From a marine gamma proteobacterium HTCC2080 (GTDB lineage Bacteria; Pseudomonadota; Gammaproteobacteria; Pseudomonadales; Halieaceae), in assembly GCA_000169115.1 (NCBI GenBank), contig AAVV01000001.1:1-64000 (forward strand): 64,000 bases of DNA, in the 5' to 3' direction. The translations under genes were made by a program, and so were the position numbers. The notes under the pieces were generated by a model, which was given only the letters and a program-made list of their open reading frames with translations, was not told the DNA's origin and made no database searches. Of the stretch, positions 28,959 through 37,951 are shown piece by piece; within the stretch, counting starts at the first letter, position 1; every line of letters begins with the position of its first letter.

Positions 28959-30875
28959 ATGATTGATAGACCGGAAGATAAAAAAACTCCCCACCCCGTG
29001 CTTTATAGACCCGATATTGACGGTCTGAGAGCGATCTCCGTTTTAGCTGTCATGCTGTATCACGCCGAATTTCAGGTTTTTTCGGGCGGCTTTATCGGTG
29101 TTGATGTTTTTTTTGTAATTTCGGGATACCTCATTACCCAAATGGTTCTGGGGGATTTTGAAAAGGGCTCTTTTAGCCTGTCTCACTTTTATGAGCGTCG
29201 GGTGCGAAGAATTCTCCCGGCCTTGCTGGTGATGTTGGCTGCCACGGTACCTTTGGCTTATGTTTTTCTCTCAGCGGATCCCCTTGCAGATTATTCTGCG
29301 GCTCTTTTGGGTGCAACTTGGTTCAGCTCGAACTTTGTATTCTGGAGTGAAGCGGGCTATTTCGATCGGGCTTCGGAATTTAAACCGCTACTGCACACTT
29401 GGAGCCTAGGGGTTGAGGAACAGTTTTATCTTTTTTTTCCTGCCTTCTTTTGGGTTTTGTACAAATTTAAATGGCTGATACCGGGTTTGAGTGCGGTGGT
29501 AGTCATTAGTTTTTTGATGGCGCAGTTTGGTTTGTCTAGAGACGCAGAATGGCCCTTTTATATGCTGGTTTCCAGAGCGTGGGAGCTTGGCTTGGGCGCC
29601 ATGTTGGCTGTGGTATTGGCGCATTCTCGACTGTCAGACGTTCGGGTCACAGGCCTTTTGGCAGAGCTGCTGGTGCTGTCAGGTTTGTTGGCGGTTATTG
29701 TGCCAGTGCTTATGTTCTCAGAGCTGACAGCAACACCGGGTCCATTGCTACTCGTTCCTACCCTAGGCGCATGCTTGTTGATTTGGTTGACCCCAGCCAC
29801 GAGCTATGTCCGTCGCTTGCTCTCTTTGAAATGGCTAGTGGGTTTGGGCTTGATCTCATATTCCTTGTATCTTTGGCATCAACCCGTATTAGTTTTTGGT
29901 CGTATCATCATCGGTGAGGCGCTTGGCTTTGAGTGGCGAATTGCTATGCTTCTTGGCACTTTTCCTTTAGCAATTCTCTCTTGGCGTTACATTGAGAGGC
30001 CGTTTCGTAACCCTGGCCAGATCGTCACACGGCACCTTATATTTTTAGTTTGCGCGATGATGATGATCACCACATTAAGCGCTGTGACCCTGCACCATTT
30101 TGCTTCGACCGATGAGAAAACCTCGACAGGAGTGGTGGGGGATATCGGCCACGGTCGTTACTATGAAGTTGTGGATCAGCGTTTTGATCGCTGTGAGGCA
30201 GAATACCTGCAGTACCGAATTGAACTGTGGGAGAACGTGCCTCGTTGCCACAAATCCAAACGCGCTGGCGCGCCTGGTATCGCGTTCTATGGGGATAGTC
30301 ATGCTGAGCAATTGTTTGTCGGCGCTGAGGCGCTTCTCAGCCAAGCCTCTATTTACCTCATTCGTGGCGGTATTCCTTTCCTAGGTAATGACAGGTTCAA
30401 GGGGCCGCTGAGGTATCTAGAAGAGCAGAAAGGCATTAACGTCGTGGTGTTCTCGGCTTATTGGCTGGAAAAAATTCAAATTCTAGGTGGGGACCAGTTT
30501 TCCGAACAGTTGTTTAACACCGTTAAGTGGATGGTTGGGCGGGGTTTTAAAGTCGTGCTTATGATGGACGCCCCTGATTTTGGGTTTGACCCCGCCCTGT
30601 GCGTTTATGAAACTACACTCAATGATGTGCGATGCGACATCTCCCTAGAACAACACAACGGCGATCAAGCGATTTACCGAGCGCTGTTTGTTGCAATTGC
30701 TAAACACCCCAATGTGGAGCTGGTCGATATTTCCGACGCAATTTGTAATAAAAATACATGCTCTATGCTGAGCGAGGGACGTCTTTTGTATCGAGACAAT
30801 GATCACCTAAACCTTATTGGCTCCCAGCTTGCCGGGGAGATCTTGATTCAGAAGTCAAAGTTTCTGTCACAATAA
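28959..30875 (+). CDS. Acyltransferase-3 / SGNH hydrolase fusion (OafA-like)
   Basis: 638 residues. Residues about 15-350 form a multi-helix acyltransferase-3 domain opening IDGLRAISVLAVMLYHAEF with GGFIGVDVFFVISGYLIT and ERRVRRILPALL, as in OafA-type O-antigen O-acetyltransferases. After residue ~390 comes a periplasmic SGNH domain: the nucleophile Ser447 in FYGDSHAEQLF, and DNDHLNLIG near the C-terminus carrying the Asp/His pair. It should move an acyl group, usually acetyl, across the inner membrane and onto a periplasmic glycan. No clear ribosome-binding site is seen before the ATG. It shares the insert between trpE and trpG with glycosyl- and methyltransferase genes. Confidence 0.88.
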   Translation: MIDRPEDKKTPHPVLYRPDIDGLRAISVLAVMLYHAEFQVFSGGFIGVDVFFVISGYLITQMVLGDFEKGSFSLSHFYERRVRRILPALLVMLAATVPLAYVFLSADPLADYSAALLGATWFSSNFVFWSEAGYFDRASEFKPLLHTWSLGVEEQFYLFFPAFFWVLYKFKWLIPGLSAVVVISFLMAQFGLSRDAEWPFYMLVSRAWELGLGAMLAVVLAHSRLSDVRVTGLLAELLVLSGLLAVIVPVLMFSELTATPGPLLLVPTLGACLLIWLTPATSYVRRLLSLKWLVGLGLISYSLYLWHQPVLVFGRIIIGEALGFEWRIAMLLGTFPLAILSWRYIERPFRNPGQIVTRHLIFLVCAMMMITTLSAVTLHHFASTDEKTSTGVVGDIGHGRYYEVVDQRFDRCEAEYLQYRIELWENVPRCHKSKRAGAPGIAFYGDSHAEQLFVGAEALLSQASIYLIRGGIPFLGNDRFKGPLRYLEEQKGINVVVFSAYWLEKIQILGGDQFSEQLFNTVKWMVGRGFKVVLMMDAPDFGFDPALCVYETTLNDVRCDISLEQHNGDQAIYRALFVAIAKHPNVELVDISDAICNKNTCSMLSEGRLLYRDNDHLNLIGSQLAGEILIQKSKFLSQ

Positions 30876-30911
30876 CCCCTCATGTAACGCTGATTTTGCT
30901 AAGGATCTAAA

Positions 30912-31598
30912 ATGCACCCTTCAGCCATGAATAATGCCGCACAATTTTTTGATGCGTATAGCGCCTCGATACCTATGGAAGGTCAGCCAAGGGTTATTGA
31001 TATCGGTGCTCAAGATGTCAACGGGAGCCTTAGGCAGGTGGCGCCACCGCAATTTGAGTATGTTGGCCTCGATTTCCAGAAAGCCAAAGGTGTCGATGTT
31101 TTATTGGAAGACCCTTACGTTTTGCCTTTGGATGACGCGTCTGTCGATATCGCTTTGTCCAGCTCATGTTTCGAACACAGTGAAATGTTTTGGGTTGTTT
31201 TTTTAGAAGTGATGCGGGTGTTAAAGCCCACGGGACTCTTTTACCTAAATGCACCATCAGCCGGTAGTTTTCATCGTTATCCGGTCGATTGCTGGCGCTT
31301 TTATCCCGATAGCGGTAGAGCACTGATTTCCTGGGGAAAAAGGAATGGTTTGAATGCTGAACTCTTAGAGTCTTTTACCCAGATTGGTGGGCGCTGGCAG
31401 GATTACATTGCTGTTTTTTTAAAAGATTCTGCAGAAATTGAACGATTTCCCGCGAGAATTTTGGACCGTAAAAAGGACTTCGAAAATGGGCAGCGATATG
31501 GCGCCCCCGAATTGCTCAACCAAACGCAAATTTGTCAGAATGACCGGAAGCTTGATGCGATTGGTTCTATTGCCGCAGAAAAGATGTTTGTTCGTTAA
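30912..31598 (+). CDS. SAM-dependent methyltransferase domain protein
   Basis: 228 residues. The AdoMet motif is PRVIDIGAQDVNGSLRQV, followed by YVGLDFQKAKGVDVLLED and the ALSSSCFEHSEMFWVVFLEV and RVLKPTGLFYLNAPS segments of class I methyltransferases. The C-terminal ~80 residues have a HRYPVDCWRFYPDSGRAL patch found in glycan-cluster methyltransferases. A good ribosome-binding site AAGGA lies six bases before the ATG. The stop is 18 bp before the trpG ATG, so it can be transcribed together with trpGDC. Acceptor unknown. Confidence 0.8.
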   Translation: MHPSAMNNAAQFFDAYSASIPMEGQPRVIDIGAQDVNGSLRQVAPPQFEYVGLDFQKAKGVDVLLEDPYVLPLDDASVDIALSSSCFEHSEMFWVVFLEVMRVLKPTGLFYLNAPSAGSFHRYPVDCWRFYPDSGRALISWGKRNGLNAELLESFTQIGGRWQDYIAVFLKDSAEIERFPARILDRKKDFENGQRYGAPELLNQTQICQNDRKLDAIGSIAAEKMFVR

Positions 31599-31616
31599 TT
31601 GGATCGATATAACCCG

Positions 31617-32198
31617 ATGATTTTAATGCTCGACAACTACGACTCCTTCACCTGGAATATTGTTCAGTACCTTTGGGAGCTGGGCGCCGAGGTTGAGGTG
31701 CACCGTAATGATGAAATCGATATCGAGGGTATTGAGCGGCTTGCCCCAGCTGGTATTTGTATTTCTCCTGGTCCTTGTTCGCCAAAAGAGGCGGGAATAT
31801 CTATGCAGGTTATTGAGCACTTTTCCGGGAAGTTGCCAATATTTGGGGTTTGCCTCGGGCAGCAGTCGATAGGCGCCGTTTTTGGCGGTGACGTTGTGCG
31901 CGCCGAAAAAGTCATGCACGGAAAAACCAGCGCGGTACATCACACAGGTCAAGGCGTTTTCAAAAATCTACCCAGCCCGTTCAATGCGACGCGTTACCAC
32001 AGCCTCGTGGTGGCAGAAGCGTCTTTGCCCGAGTGCCTTGAAATAACCGCATGGACTGAAACCCCCGATGGAGACAGAGAGGCCATTATGGGGTTACGTC
32101 ATCGTGAATTAGCGGTTGAAGGTGTACAGTTTCACCCGGAGTCGATTCTGTCCGAGCATGGTCACGCCCTGCTTCAGAACTTTTTAGACCGTTTATGA
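31617..32198 (+). CDS. trpG: Anthranilate synthase component II (glutamine amidotransferase)
   Basis: 193 residues from the ATG at 31617; an in-frame TTG at 31599 is rejected because the family starts directly at [14 protein letters not shown]. Class I glutamine amidotransferase supplying ammonia to TrpE. The catalytic Cys79 is in FGVCLGQQ, the oxyanion loop in [12 protein letters not shown] and the His/Glu pair in [14 protein letters not shown]. The usual partner trpE lies about 7 kb upstream, separated by accessory glycan genes on both strands. Confidence 0.96.
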   Translation: MILMLDNYDSFTWNIVQYLWELGAEVEVHRNDEIDIEGIERLAPAGICISPGPCSPKEAGISMQVIEHFSGKLPIFGVCLGQQSIGAVFGGDVVRAEKVMHGKTSAVHHTGQGVFKNLPSPFNATRYHSLVVAEASLPECLEITAWTETPDGDREAIMGLRHRELAVEGVQFHPESILSEHGHALLQNFLDRL

Positions 32199-32252
32199 AG
32201 CTGTGTTTGATTACGTAAAGAGCCCAATAAATTCAGGACCGAAATTGCAGTG

Positions 32253-33296
32253 ATGAATATTAAGCAAGCATTGCACCATCTAGCCGATGGGCAATCACTA
32301 ACAAGAGATGAAACGCGCGGGGTGATGACAGAGGTCATGACCGGCGCAGCGTCTCCGGCTCAAATTGGTGCGCTTTTGATCGCTTTGCGTATTCGAGGGG
32401 AGACGATTGACGAAATCGTCGGTGCTGCGGAGGTGATGCGTAGCCTTGTGACTCGGGTGCAGGTATCCCAAGAGCGTTTGGTAGACCTCGTTGGCACTGG
32501 GGGCGATGGTGCGAATCTGTTTAATGTTTCAACCGCGGCGAGTTTTGTTGTGGCCGCCGCAGGTGGTCGAGTGGCAAAACATGGCAATCGCTCTGTTTCA
32601 AGCTCGAGCGGCTCCTCCGATGTTTTGGAGACTCTGGGGGTGCCCCTTGATCTCTCCCCGGGCCACATCGCCAAAAGCATTGAGACGGTTGGTTTGGGTT
32701 TTATGTTTGCGCCGGCGCACCATGGGGCCATGAAGCATGCGATAGGTCCCAGAAAGGATCTAGGAATGCGAACCTTGTTCAATATCTTGGGGCCGTTGAC
32801 GAATCCGGCTCACGTTGAGCGTCAGGTTTTGGGGGTATTTTCCCCCCACCTTTGCCAAGCCATAGCGGAGTCGCTGAGTAAACTGGGCAGTAAGCACGCA
32901 CTGGTCCTCAGCAGTACCGATGGTCTCGATGAGATTTCTATTGCGGCGCCCACAGCAGTTTGGGAGATGCGCGGCGGAGTGGTTGAGCGCTTTCAGATTG
33001 ATCCCTCTGATTACGGGCATGGCCATAAAAGTCTTTTGGGTCTGGAGGTTGCCTCTGCGCAGGAATCTGCTGACTTGATCAAGTCTGCGCTTTCTCTTGC
33101 GCCGGATGAAGGAGCCCAGCGAGCGCGCTCTATGATTGCCCTGAATGCCGGTGCAGCAATCTATGTGTCGGGGGTTGCCGAGACATTGAAGGCAGGGATT
33201 GCCGCCGCCGACGACGTGATTACTTCTGGGGCAGCCTTAGATAAGCTTGACGCCTTTGTAGGCTTCACTAACCAGTTACGGGCTGAAGCATCATGA
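32253..33296 (+). CDS. trpD: Anthranilate phosphoribosyltransferase
   Basis: 347 residues from ATG 32253, with a GTG one codon earlier. It joins anthranilate and PRPP in tryptophan synthesis. Conserved glycine-rich PRPP loop [18 protein letters not shown], then [26 protein letters not shown] and [14 protein letters not shown]. An AGGACC lies upstream of the start. The 3' end overlaps trpC by four bases (ATGA). Confidence 0.96.
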   Translation: MNIKQALHHLADGQSLTRDETRGVMTEVMTGAASPAQIGALLIALRIRGETIDEIVGAAEVMRSLVTRVQVSQERLVDLVGTGGDGANLFNVSTAASFVVAAAGGRVAKHGNRSVSSSSGSSDVLETLGVPLDLSPGHIAKSIETVGLGFMFAPAHHGAMKHAIGPRKDLGMRTLFNILGPLTNPAHVERQVLGVFSPHLCQAIAESLSKLGSKHALVLSSTDGLDEISIAAPTAVWEMRGGVVERFQIDPSDYGHGHKSLLGLEVASAQESADLIKSALSLAPDEGAQRARSMIALNAGAAIYVSGVAETLKAGIAAADDVITSGAALDKLDAFVGFTNQLRAEAS

Positions 33297-34108
33297 GCGG
33301 CAAACTAGCGACCCCCACGGTTCTTAAGAAAATTATTGATCGGAAAGTTGAGGAAGTGAGTGATCGCAAGCGTCAGCGGGATTTAGCTGGGGTAAAACGT
33401 CTAGCTACCGAGGCTTCACCGACGCGGGGCTTCATCAGGGCGTTACAGCATCGAGTTGCTGAGGATAAGTCGGCGGTTATCGCCGAGGTAAAAAAGGCAA
33501 GCCCGAGCAAAGGTGTCATCCGCGCAGACTTCCGACCCGCAGACATTGCCGCGAGTTACGAGGCGGGTGGGGCGGCCTGTTTGTCTGTACTCACGGATAT
33601 CGATTTTTTTCAGGGTGCCGATATGTATTTATCAGAAGCCCGCAACGCAAGTTCACTTCCGGTGATTCGCAAGGATTTCACCATTGACCCCTATCAAGTT
33701 TGGGAAGCCCGGGCACTGGGGGCAGATGCAATTTTGTTGATTGTGTCTTGTCTTGAGTTCACTCAGTTACAAGAGCTATATGGGGTTGCTGAAGAGGCGG
33801 GGCTCGATGCCCTAATTGAGGTTCATGACCGATCAGAGCTTGAGGAGGCCCTGCGGCTAAAGCCTGAATTGATTGGCATTAATAATCGAGATTTGCACAC
33901 CTTTGAAACCGACTTGGCGACGACCCTTAATTTGCTGTCAGATATTCCCGAGTCTATTCAGGTGGTCACTGAGAGCGGTATACATATCAGCGAAGACGTA
34001 AATCGTATGCGAACTGCCGGTGTGAATACCTTTCTTGTTGGAGAGGCATTCATGCGGGCTACAGATCCCGGTGCAGAATTGCAGCGGCTGTTTAAGATTG
34101 ATTCGTGA
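33293..34108 (+). CDS. trpC: Indole-3-glycerol-phosphate synthase
   Basis: 271 residues, monofunctional (not fused to TrpF). It closes the indole ring in the fourth step of the pathway. TIM-barrel active-site segments are intact: [38 protein letters not shown] and [15 protein letters not shown], and [11 protein letters not shown] at the phosphate site. It overlaps trpD by ATGA and ends the trpGDC unit; a weak hairpin plus T-run follows at 34288. Confidence 0.96.
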   Translation: MSGKLATPTVLKKIIDRKVEEVSDRKRQRDLAGVKRLATEASPTRGFIRALQHRVAEDKSAVIAEVKKASPSKGVIRADFRPADIAASYEAGGAACLSVLTDIDFFQGADMYLSEARNASSLPVIRKDFTIDPYQVWEARALGADAILLIVSCLEFTQLQELYGVAEEAGLDALIEVHDRSELEEALRLKPELIGINNRDLHTFETDLATTLNLLSDIPESIQVVTESGIHISEDVNRMRTAGVNTFLVGEAFMRATDPGAELQRLFKIDS

Positions 34109-34287
34109 GTCTCAGAGGGCGCTGATCGGTATTTGACGAGGCGCTGGGCTTTTTAAGCGTTACTTACTATAAATTACGGCATTGATTCGTTACCCCTTTT
34201 TAAACTCAAAGTGCATGTAAATGGCGCATCGTTGATGCCGTGAGTAATTCTCAGAATCCAGCGTACTTGAGACTGTGCTTACATTGA

Positions 34288-34311
34288 CGCAGGCCTCAAC
34301 TGCGGCTTTTT
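34288..34311 (+). terminator. Weak intrinsic terminator after trpGDC
   Basis: CGCAG and CTGCG form a 5-bp stem around a GCCTCAA loop, followed by GCTTTTT. It lies about 180 bp after the trpC stop and touches the convergent acyltransferase stop. The stem is short, so confidence is limited. Confidence 0.35.
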
Positions 34312-36205
34312 ACTGGAATTGAAAAAGATCGGGGCGCCTTAACTTTAAAGCGGCACCAAATTCTTTAGCGCCTAAGGTCGTAAAGTGAGAATTATCAAAG
34401 TACAAAAGCTCGCCAGTTTTGGACGACACAATATCGCACTGATGAAAACTTTCACCGCATTGCGCCTCTAACGTATCGACATAGTAGATGCCAAGGGCCG
34501 ATAGCGTTGCCTCGTCAAAAGCATTTTGTAGTTTCTGGCTGAGTTGTTTCCGTTCAGGGAAAAAGGCTTGCGTGATGGCATATTCATTTAAACCCTCAAG
34601 GCTATTGTGCTCATGGGCAATTTGCAGCACGCTTTTTTTGAAGGTCAATCGAGGCCCCAAAAGGTAGATAGGGGAGTCCGTGGTTGACCTCAAAGATTTG
34701 AAAAATTCAAAGAGGTCGGTTATCCATTCTCCGTTAAAATCCTCATGCAAATAGATTTTCTTGGCATCTTTGAGAAGCGGGCTGTCCAATAAGCTCCTTC
34801 GGTGTTCATCACACATCTCGTCATCACTGGGCAGTGTGCCGACACCAAAATTGAAGCATTTAAACGGTGTGATTATGACGCGAAGATTTCCGGGAAAATC
34901 ATTTTGCCTCAGAGCATAAACAAGATCTTGGGCATGAGAGTTGCCGATGACCAAGACATATGACGGGTCGTTGTTTATTTTTAGCTTGCTTTCATCATTG
35001 CGGCCAAACTGGCTCCAATAGCGCTTTCTTTCTTCGTAAAGGTCGTCTTGATTCATTTGTAACGCGCTGGAGAAGCGGTCGGGGTATCCATCGTGTGACA
35101 GTGTCATAGTGGAGACTGCTGTAAGCCCAGCAAGCGCTATTAACGCTGCGAGCATAAAAACTTTCGGTTGGTAGATGGTATTGGCGGGATTTCTAAAAGG
35201 GCCTTCTATAAGTCGATAAGAAACGTAGCCCAAGGTAATGGAGCTCACGAAGATTATCAGACGGCTTATCGATCCATCAGGCGCGTTTGTAGCTCGTTGA
35301 CTAAAAGCTATCAGGGGCCAGTGAATAAGGTAGATCGAATAAGACGCTAGCCCTATGTGTTTAAGAGGCATCCACGTTAAAAAGCTACTGAGAAATCTCG
35401 GTGGAGAGTTGAGCAGCAGCAAAGCTATGCCAAAAGTTGGGAGCAGTGACGTCAGTCCTGGAAAGGTTGTATTTTCATCGATCACAAAAAAAGAGCCTGC
35501 GATCAGTACGACTCCAACTGCAGCGAGTTTCCCTGAACCAATAGCATTGAGGCGTCGCTGTTGAGTGGCTCCAAGCTGGTAAGCCAAGCCGCCTATCAGG
35601 AATTCATGAAGTCGAAAGGGCAGTAGGTAAAAGGCTGCATCAGGTGCAGTCTTAGTTGCCCATATACTGCTGACGACTGACGTCACCAGTAGGATCAGCA
35701 ATGCCCAGCTACGCCCTCCTGGCGTTAGGCCTTTGATGAGCACGAGTAATAATAGAGGCCAAATGAGGTAGAACTGCTCCTCTACTGCTAGGGACCAAGT
35801 GTGCAACAAAATATTACTTTGAGAGATATCTGAAAAGTACCCGGCCGTACTCCAAAAATAGATGTTGGAGTAAAAGAATGCACTGGACAGGACTGACTTT
35901 GCGAGCAATACCAACTCGTAGGGCGGCAGCATATAAAAGCCAATAATCATGGACATTAGCAATATTGTGACAAGTGCCGGCAGAAGCCGTCGGGCCCTTC
36001 GGAGATAGAAGTTCAGTAATGAAAATTTGTTCTTTACAGCAAGCCGATTGATTTGACCTGTAATTAGAAACCCTGAAATAACGAAGAAAATATCCACTCC
36101 CAAAAACCCACCCTGAGCGCCAGGTACATGAAGGTGGAATAGCAGTATTGCTAAAACGGCAATAGCACGGAGTCCGTCGATATGGGGTAGGTACGGTGCG
36201 TTCAT
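34310..36205 (-). CDS. Acyltransferase-3 / SGNH hydrolase fusion (second OafA-like protein)
   Basis: 631 residues with the same two-part layout as 28959-30875. Residues about 5-345 are a membrane acyltransferase-3 domain (IDGLRAIAVLAILLFHLHV, GGFLGVDIFFVISGFLIT, RRARRLLPALVT). Residues about 400-628 are an SGNH domain with Ser423 in VIGNSHAQDLVYAL (GNSH rather than the commoner GDSH) and YFDNSHFTTLGAKEF for the Asp/His pair. It probably O-acylates a periplasmic glycan. It is the only gene between trpC and crp, and the DNA here is more AT-rich than the flanks, so it may have arrived by transfer. The two proteins share the fold but not close sequence, so this is not a recent duplicate. Confidence 0.87.
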   Translation of the reverse strand: MNAPYLPHIDGLRAIAVLAILLFHLHVPGAQGGFLGVDIFFVISGFLITGQINRLAVKNKFSLLNFYLRRARRLLPALVTILLMSMIIGFYMLPPYELVLLAKSVLSSAFFYSNIYFWSTAGYFSDISQSNILLHTWSLAVEEQFYLIWPLLLLVLIKGLTPGGRSWALLILLVTSVVSSIWATKTAPDAAFYLLPFRLHEFLIGGLAYQLGATQQRRLNAIGSGKLAAVGVVLIAGSFFVIDENTTFPGLTSLLPTFGIALLLLNSPPRFLSSFLTWMPLKHIGLASYSIYLIHWPLIAFSQRATNAPDGSISRLIIFVSSITLGYVSYRLIEGPFRNPANTIYQPKVFMLAALIALAGLTAVSTMTLSHDGYPDRFSSALQMNQDDLYEERKRYWSQFGRNDESKLKINNDPSYVLVIGNSHAQDLVYALRQNDFPGNLRVIITPFKCFNFGVGTLPSDDEMCDEHRRSLLDSPLLKDAKKIYLHEDFNGEWITDLFEFFKSLRSTTDSPIYLLGPRLTFKKSVLQIAHEHNSLEGLNEYAITQAFFPERKQLSQKLQNAFDEATLSALGIYYVDTLEAQCGESFHQCDIVSSKTGELLYFDNSHFTTLGAKEFGAALKLRRPDLFQFQ

Positions 36206-36472
36206 AGTTTAGGGTAGCGGCTCACCTTTATGTACCGATGTTCATTAGGGCTGCAGCTATTAATTGAGAGGTTAACGGGTTCATAGCGGTTGCAGTTCCC
36301 TGGCCGCTTCGATACTGATAATGCCTGTATGGAAGCTGACTGGCTAGCTGATAAGACGAGGGTCCTTATCAACGTCAGCGGGAGCGCGCTGAGGCACGCT
36401 TTTGTCAGAGGTTACGGGTCTGTGAGCTTGTCAGGCAGTAGGGGTGTCATTGCGTGTTTCGGGCCCGGCCTC
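36206..36472. other. Intergenic region between crp and the acyltransferase gene
   Basis: 267 bp between two minus-strand genes. It must carry the acyltransferase promoter. I see no hairpin, repeat or small gene that I can support. Confidence 0.4.
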
Positions 36473-37138
36473 CTAACCAATCTCACTCGGCATAGGTTCC
36501 TTAGGTTCTCTTAACACCACAATCGTTTTCCCTGCAACTTCAATGAGTCCGTCTTGGCGCAGAGCTTTAAGTACTCTGCCAGCCATTTCTCGGGAGCAGC
36601 CCACAATTTTGCCCAGCTCTTGGCGGGTGATGCGAATCTGCATGCCTTCAGGATGTGTCATCGCGTCAGGTTGCTTCGTCAGGTCGTTTAATGTCTGGGC
36701 GATCCGCCCTGCGACATCGACAAAAGCCAGGTCAGTCAGCTTACGGGTGGTGGTTCGCAGTCGATGTCCGATTTGTGTGGCCAACACGAACAGTATCTCG
36801 GGGTAACTGCTACGTACTTGGTGAAAACGATCATAACTAATTTTGGCGACTTCCACGGGTGCTCTGGCGACCAGATTAGCTGTGCGGACCTCTTCGCCAA
36901 ACAAACCCATTTCGCCAAAAAAATCTCCGGGATTAAGGTAGCTCACAACCATTTCTTGGTGAGCGTCATCGTCGTCGCCATCGATAATGACCGCGACCGA
37001 ACCCTCCAAAATTAGATAAATGGAATCGCTAGGATCGCCCTGTTTCACAATAGTCTGACGCTGCTTGAAGCTAAGCCGCTCACATTGCCGAAGGAAATTC
37101 TCAGCCTCAGGAATTTGGTGCAGGACTTCAGCTTTCAT
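36473..37138 (-). CDS. crp: cAMP receptor protein (CRP/Vfr family regulator)
   Basis: 221 residues. The N-terminal cyclic-nucleotide domain has the phosphate-binding cassette GEMGLFGEEVRTANLVAR, with Arg-Thr where E. coli CRP has Arg-Ser. The dimer helix carries RLRTTTRKLTDLAFVDVAGR, with Thr-Thr at the E. coli Thr127/Ser128 cAMP contacts. The DNA-reading helix is ITRQELGKIVGCSREMAGRVL. It should bind cAMP and activate or repress many promoters. The trpC, crp, osmC-like, coq7 order mirrors the vfr region of Pseudomonas. An acidic DGDDDDAHQ insert between strands is unusual. A near-perfect CRP site lies about 200 bp upstream of the start, suggesting self-regulation. Confidence 0.92.
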   Translation of the reverse strand: MKAEVLHQIPEAENFLRQCERLSFKQRQTIVKQGDPSDSIYLILEGSVAVIIDGDDDDAHQEMVVSYLNPGDFFGEMGLFGEEVRTANLVARAPVEVAKISYDRFHQVRSSYPEILFVLATQIGHRLRTTTRKLTDLAFVDVAGRIAQTLNDLTKQPDAMTHPEGMQIRITRQELGKIVGCSREMAGRVLKALRQDGLIEVAGKTIVVLREPKEPMPSEIG

Positions 37139-37331
37139 TATGGGATCTTCCTCACATTATCGCCTTGCCAGTCTGAGCCAATAATCACACCAGCTCAACG
37201 GCTAAGTTTAAATAAAATATATCCTGTCTACTCCATGATTAACAATTTTTAAATATTTTTAACTATAAATTCCTCATATTGTTCAAGAGAATGTTCAGCG
37301 TCTGGCAGCTGCCGTGAATCTCACGGATTGG

Positions 37332-37353
37332 TTTTGTGATATTGATCACGGTC
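37332..37353. promoter_or_regulatory. CRP-type operator between crp and the OsmC-family gene
   Basis: The core TGTGA-TATTGA-TCACG at 37335-37350 matches the E. coli CRP consensus TGTGA-N6-TCACA at 9 of 10 positions and is nearly palindromic. It lies in the 359-bp divergent region between crp (starts at 37138) and the OsmC-family gene (starts at 37498). The rest of this region (37160-37300) is AT-rich and probably holds both promoters. Confidence 0.7.
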
Positions 37354-37497
37354 AATCGTTTGCAGCTTGGGCTAATGACCCCCGCACCTCAACGGATGAT
37401 CGCGTCTTATGACGGCGCCTGCGGAAGTCGTTATCATGCCCTGCCAATTAGGGTAGACAGCGTTTTTTTTACGTTAGCGACGCGGAGTGTTAGGACG

Positions 37498-37935
37498 ATG
37501 AAGGGTACGGTGAAGTGGTTGGATGGTGCGATGTTTGTGGCCGAGTCAGGCAGTGGACACACTGTGGTTATGGATGGTCCTGAGGATCTAGGGGGGCGTA
37601 ATCAGTCTCTTAGGCCCCTAGAGATGCTGCTTTTGGGTACCGGCGGCTGTGCCATTTATGACGTCATTGCTATGCTCAAAAAGTCGAAGCAGCAGGTGAC
37701 TGATTGTCGCGTTGAGCTTCAGGCTGAGCGCGTTGATGCGGTACCAGCGGTCTTCGAGTCGATGAATTTACACTTTGTAGTGACTGGTCACGGCGTCAAG
37801 GAAAGTCAGGTCCGTCGAGCGGTTGAGCTATCGGCAGAAAAATATTGCTCAGCGTCCATTATGATGTCCAAGGCCGGTGTTCAGGTGTCTCACAGCTTTG
37901 CAGTGGAGGCGGCTGAAGAGCCTAAGTCTTCTTAG
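37498..37935 (+). CDS. OsmC family protein
   Basis: 145 residues from the ATG at 37498; an open frame reaches upstream to 37336, but only from here does the protein fit OsmC-family length, and TAGGACG precedes it. The two reactive-cysteine regions of the family are present: LLGTGGCAIYDVIAML and LSAEKYCSASIMM. Family members reduce organic peroxides or similar electrophiles with thiols, but many YhfA-like members such as this one have no proven substrate. Divergent from crp with a CRP site between them, as for the OsmC-like gene next to vfr in Pseudomonas. Expression may be cAMP-controlled. Confidence 0.88.
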   Translation: MKGTVKWLDGAMFVAESGSGHTVVMDGPEDLGGRNQSLRPLEMLLLGTGGCAIYDVIAMLKKSKQQVTDCRVELQAERVDAVPAVFESMNLHFVVTGHGVKESQVRRAVELSAEKYCSASIMMSKAGVQVSHSFAVEAAEEPKSS

Positions 37936-37951
37936 TGTAGTCAGGCGGGCG

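Noticed and set aside
37336-37497. Longer N-terminus for the OsmC-family protein
   Set aside because: It would run over the CRP operator and has no conserved residues; the ATG at 37498 fits family length.
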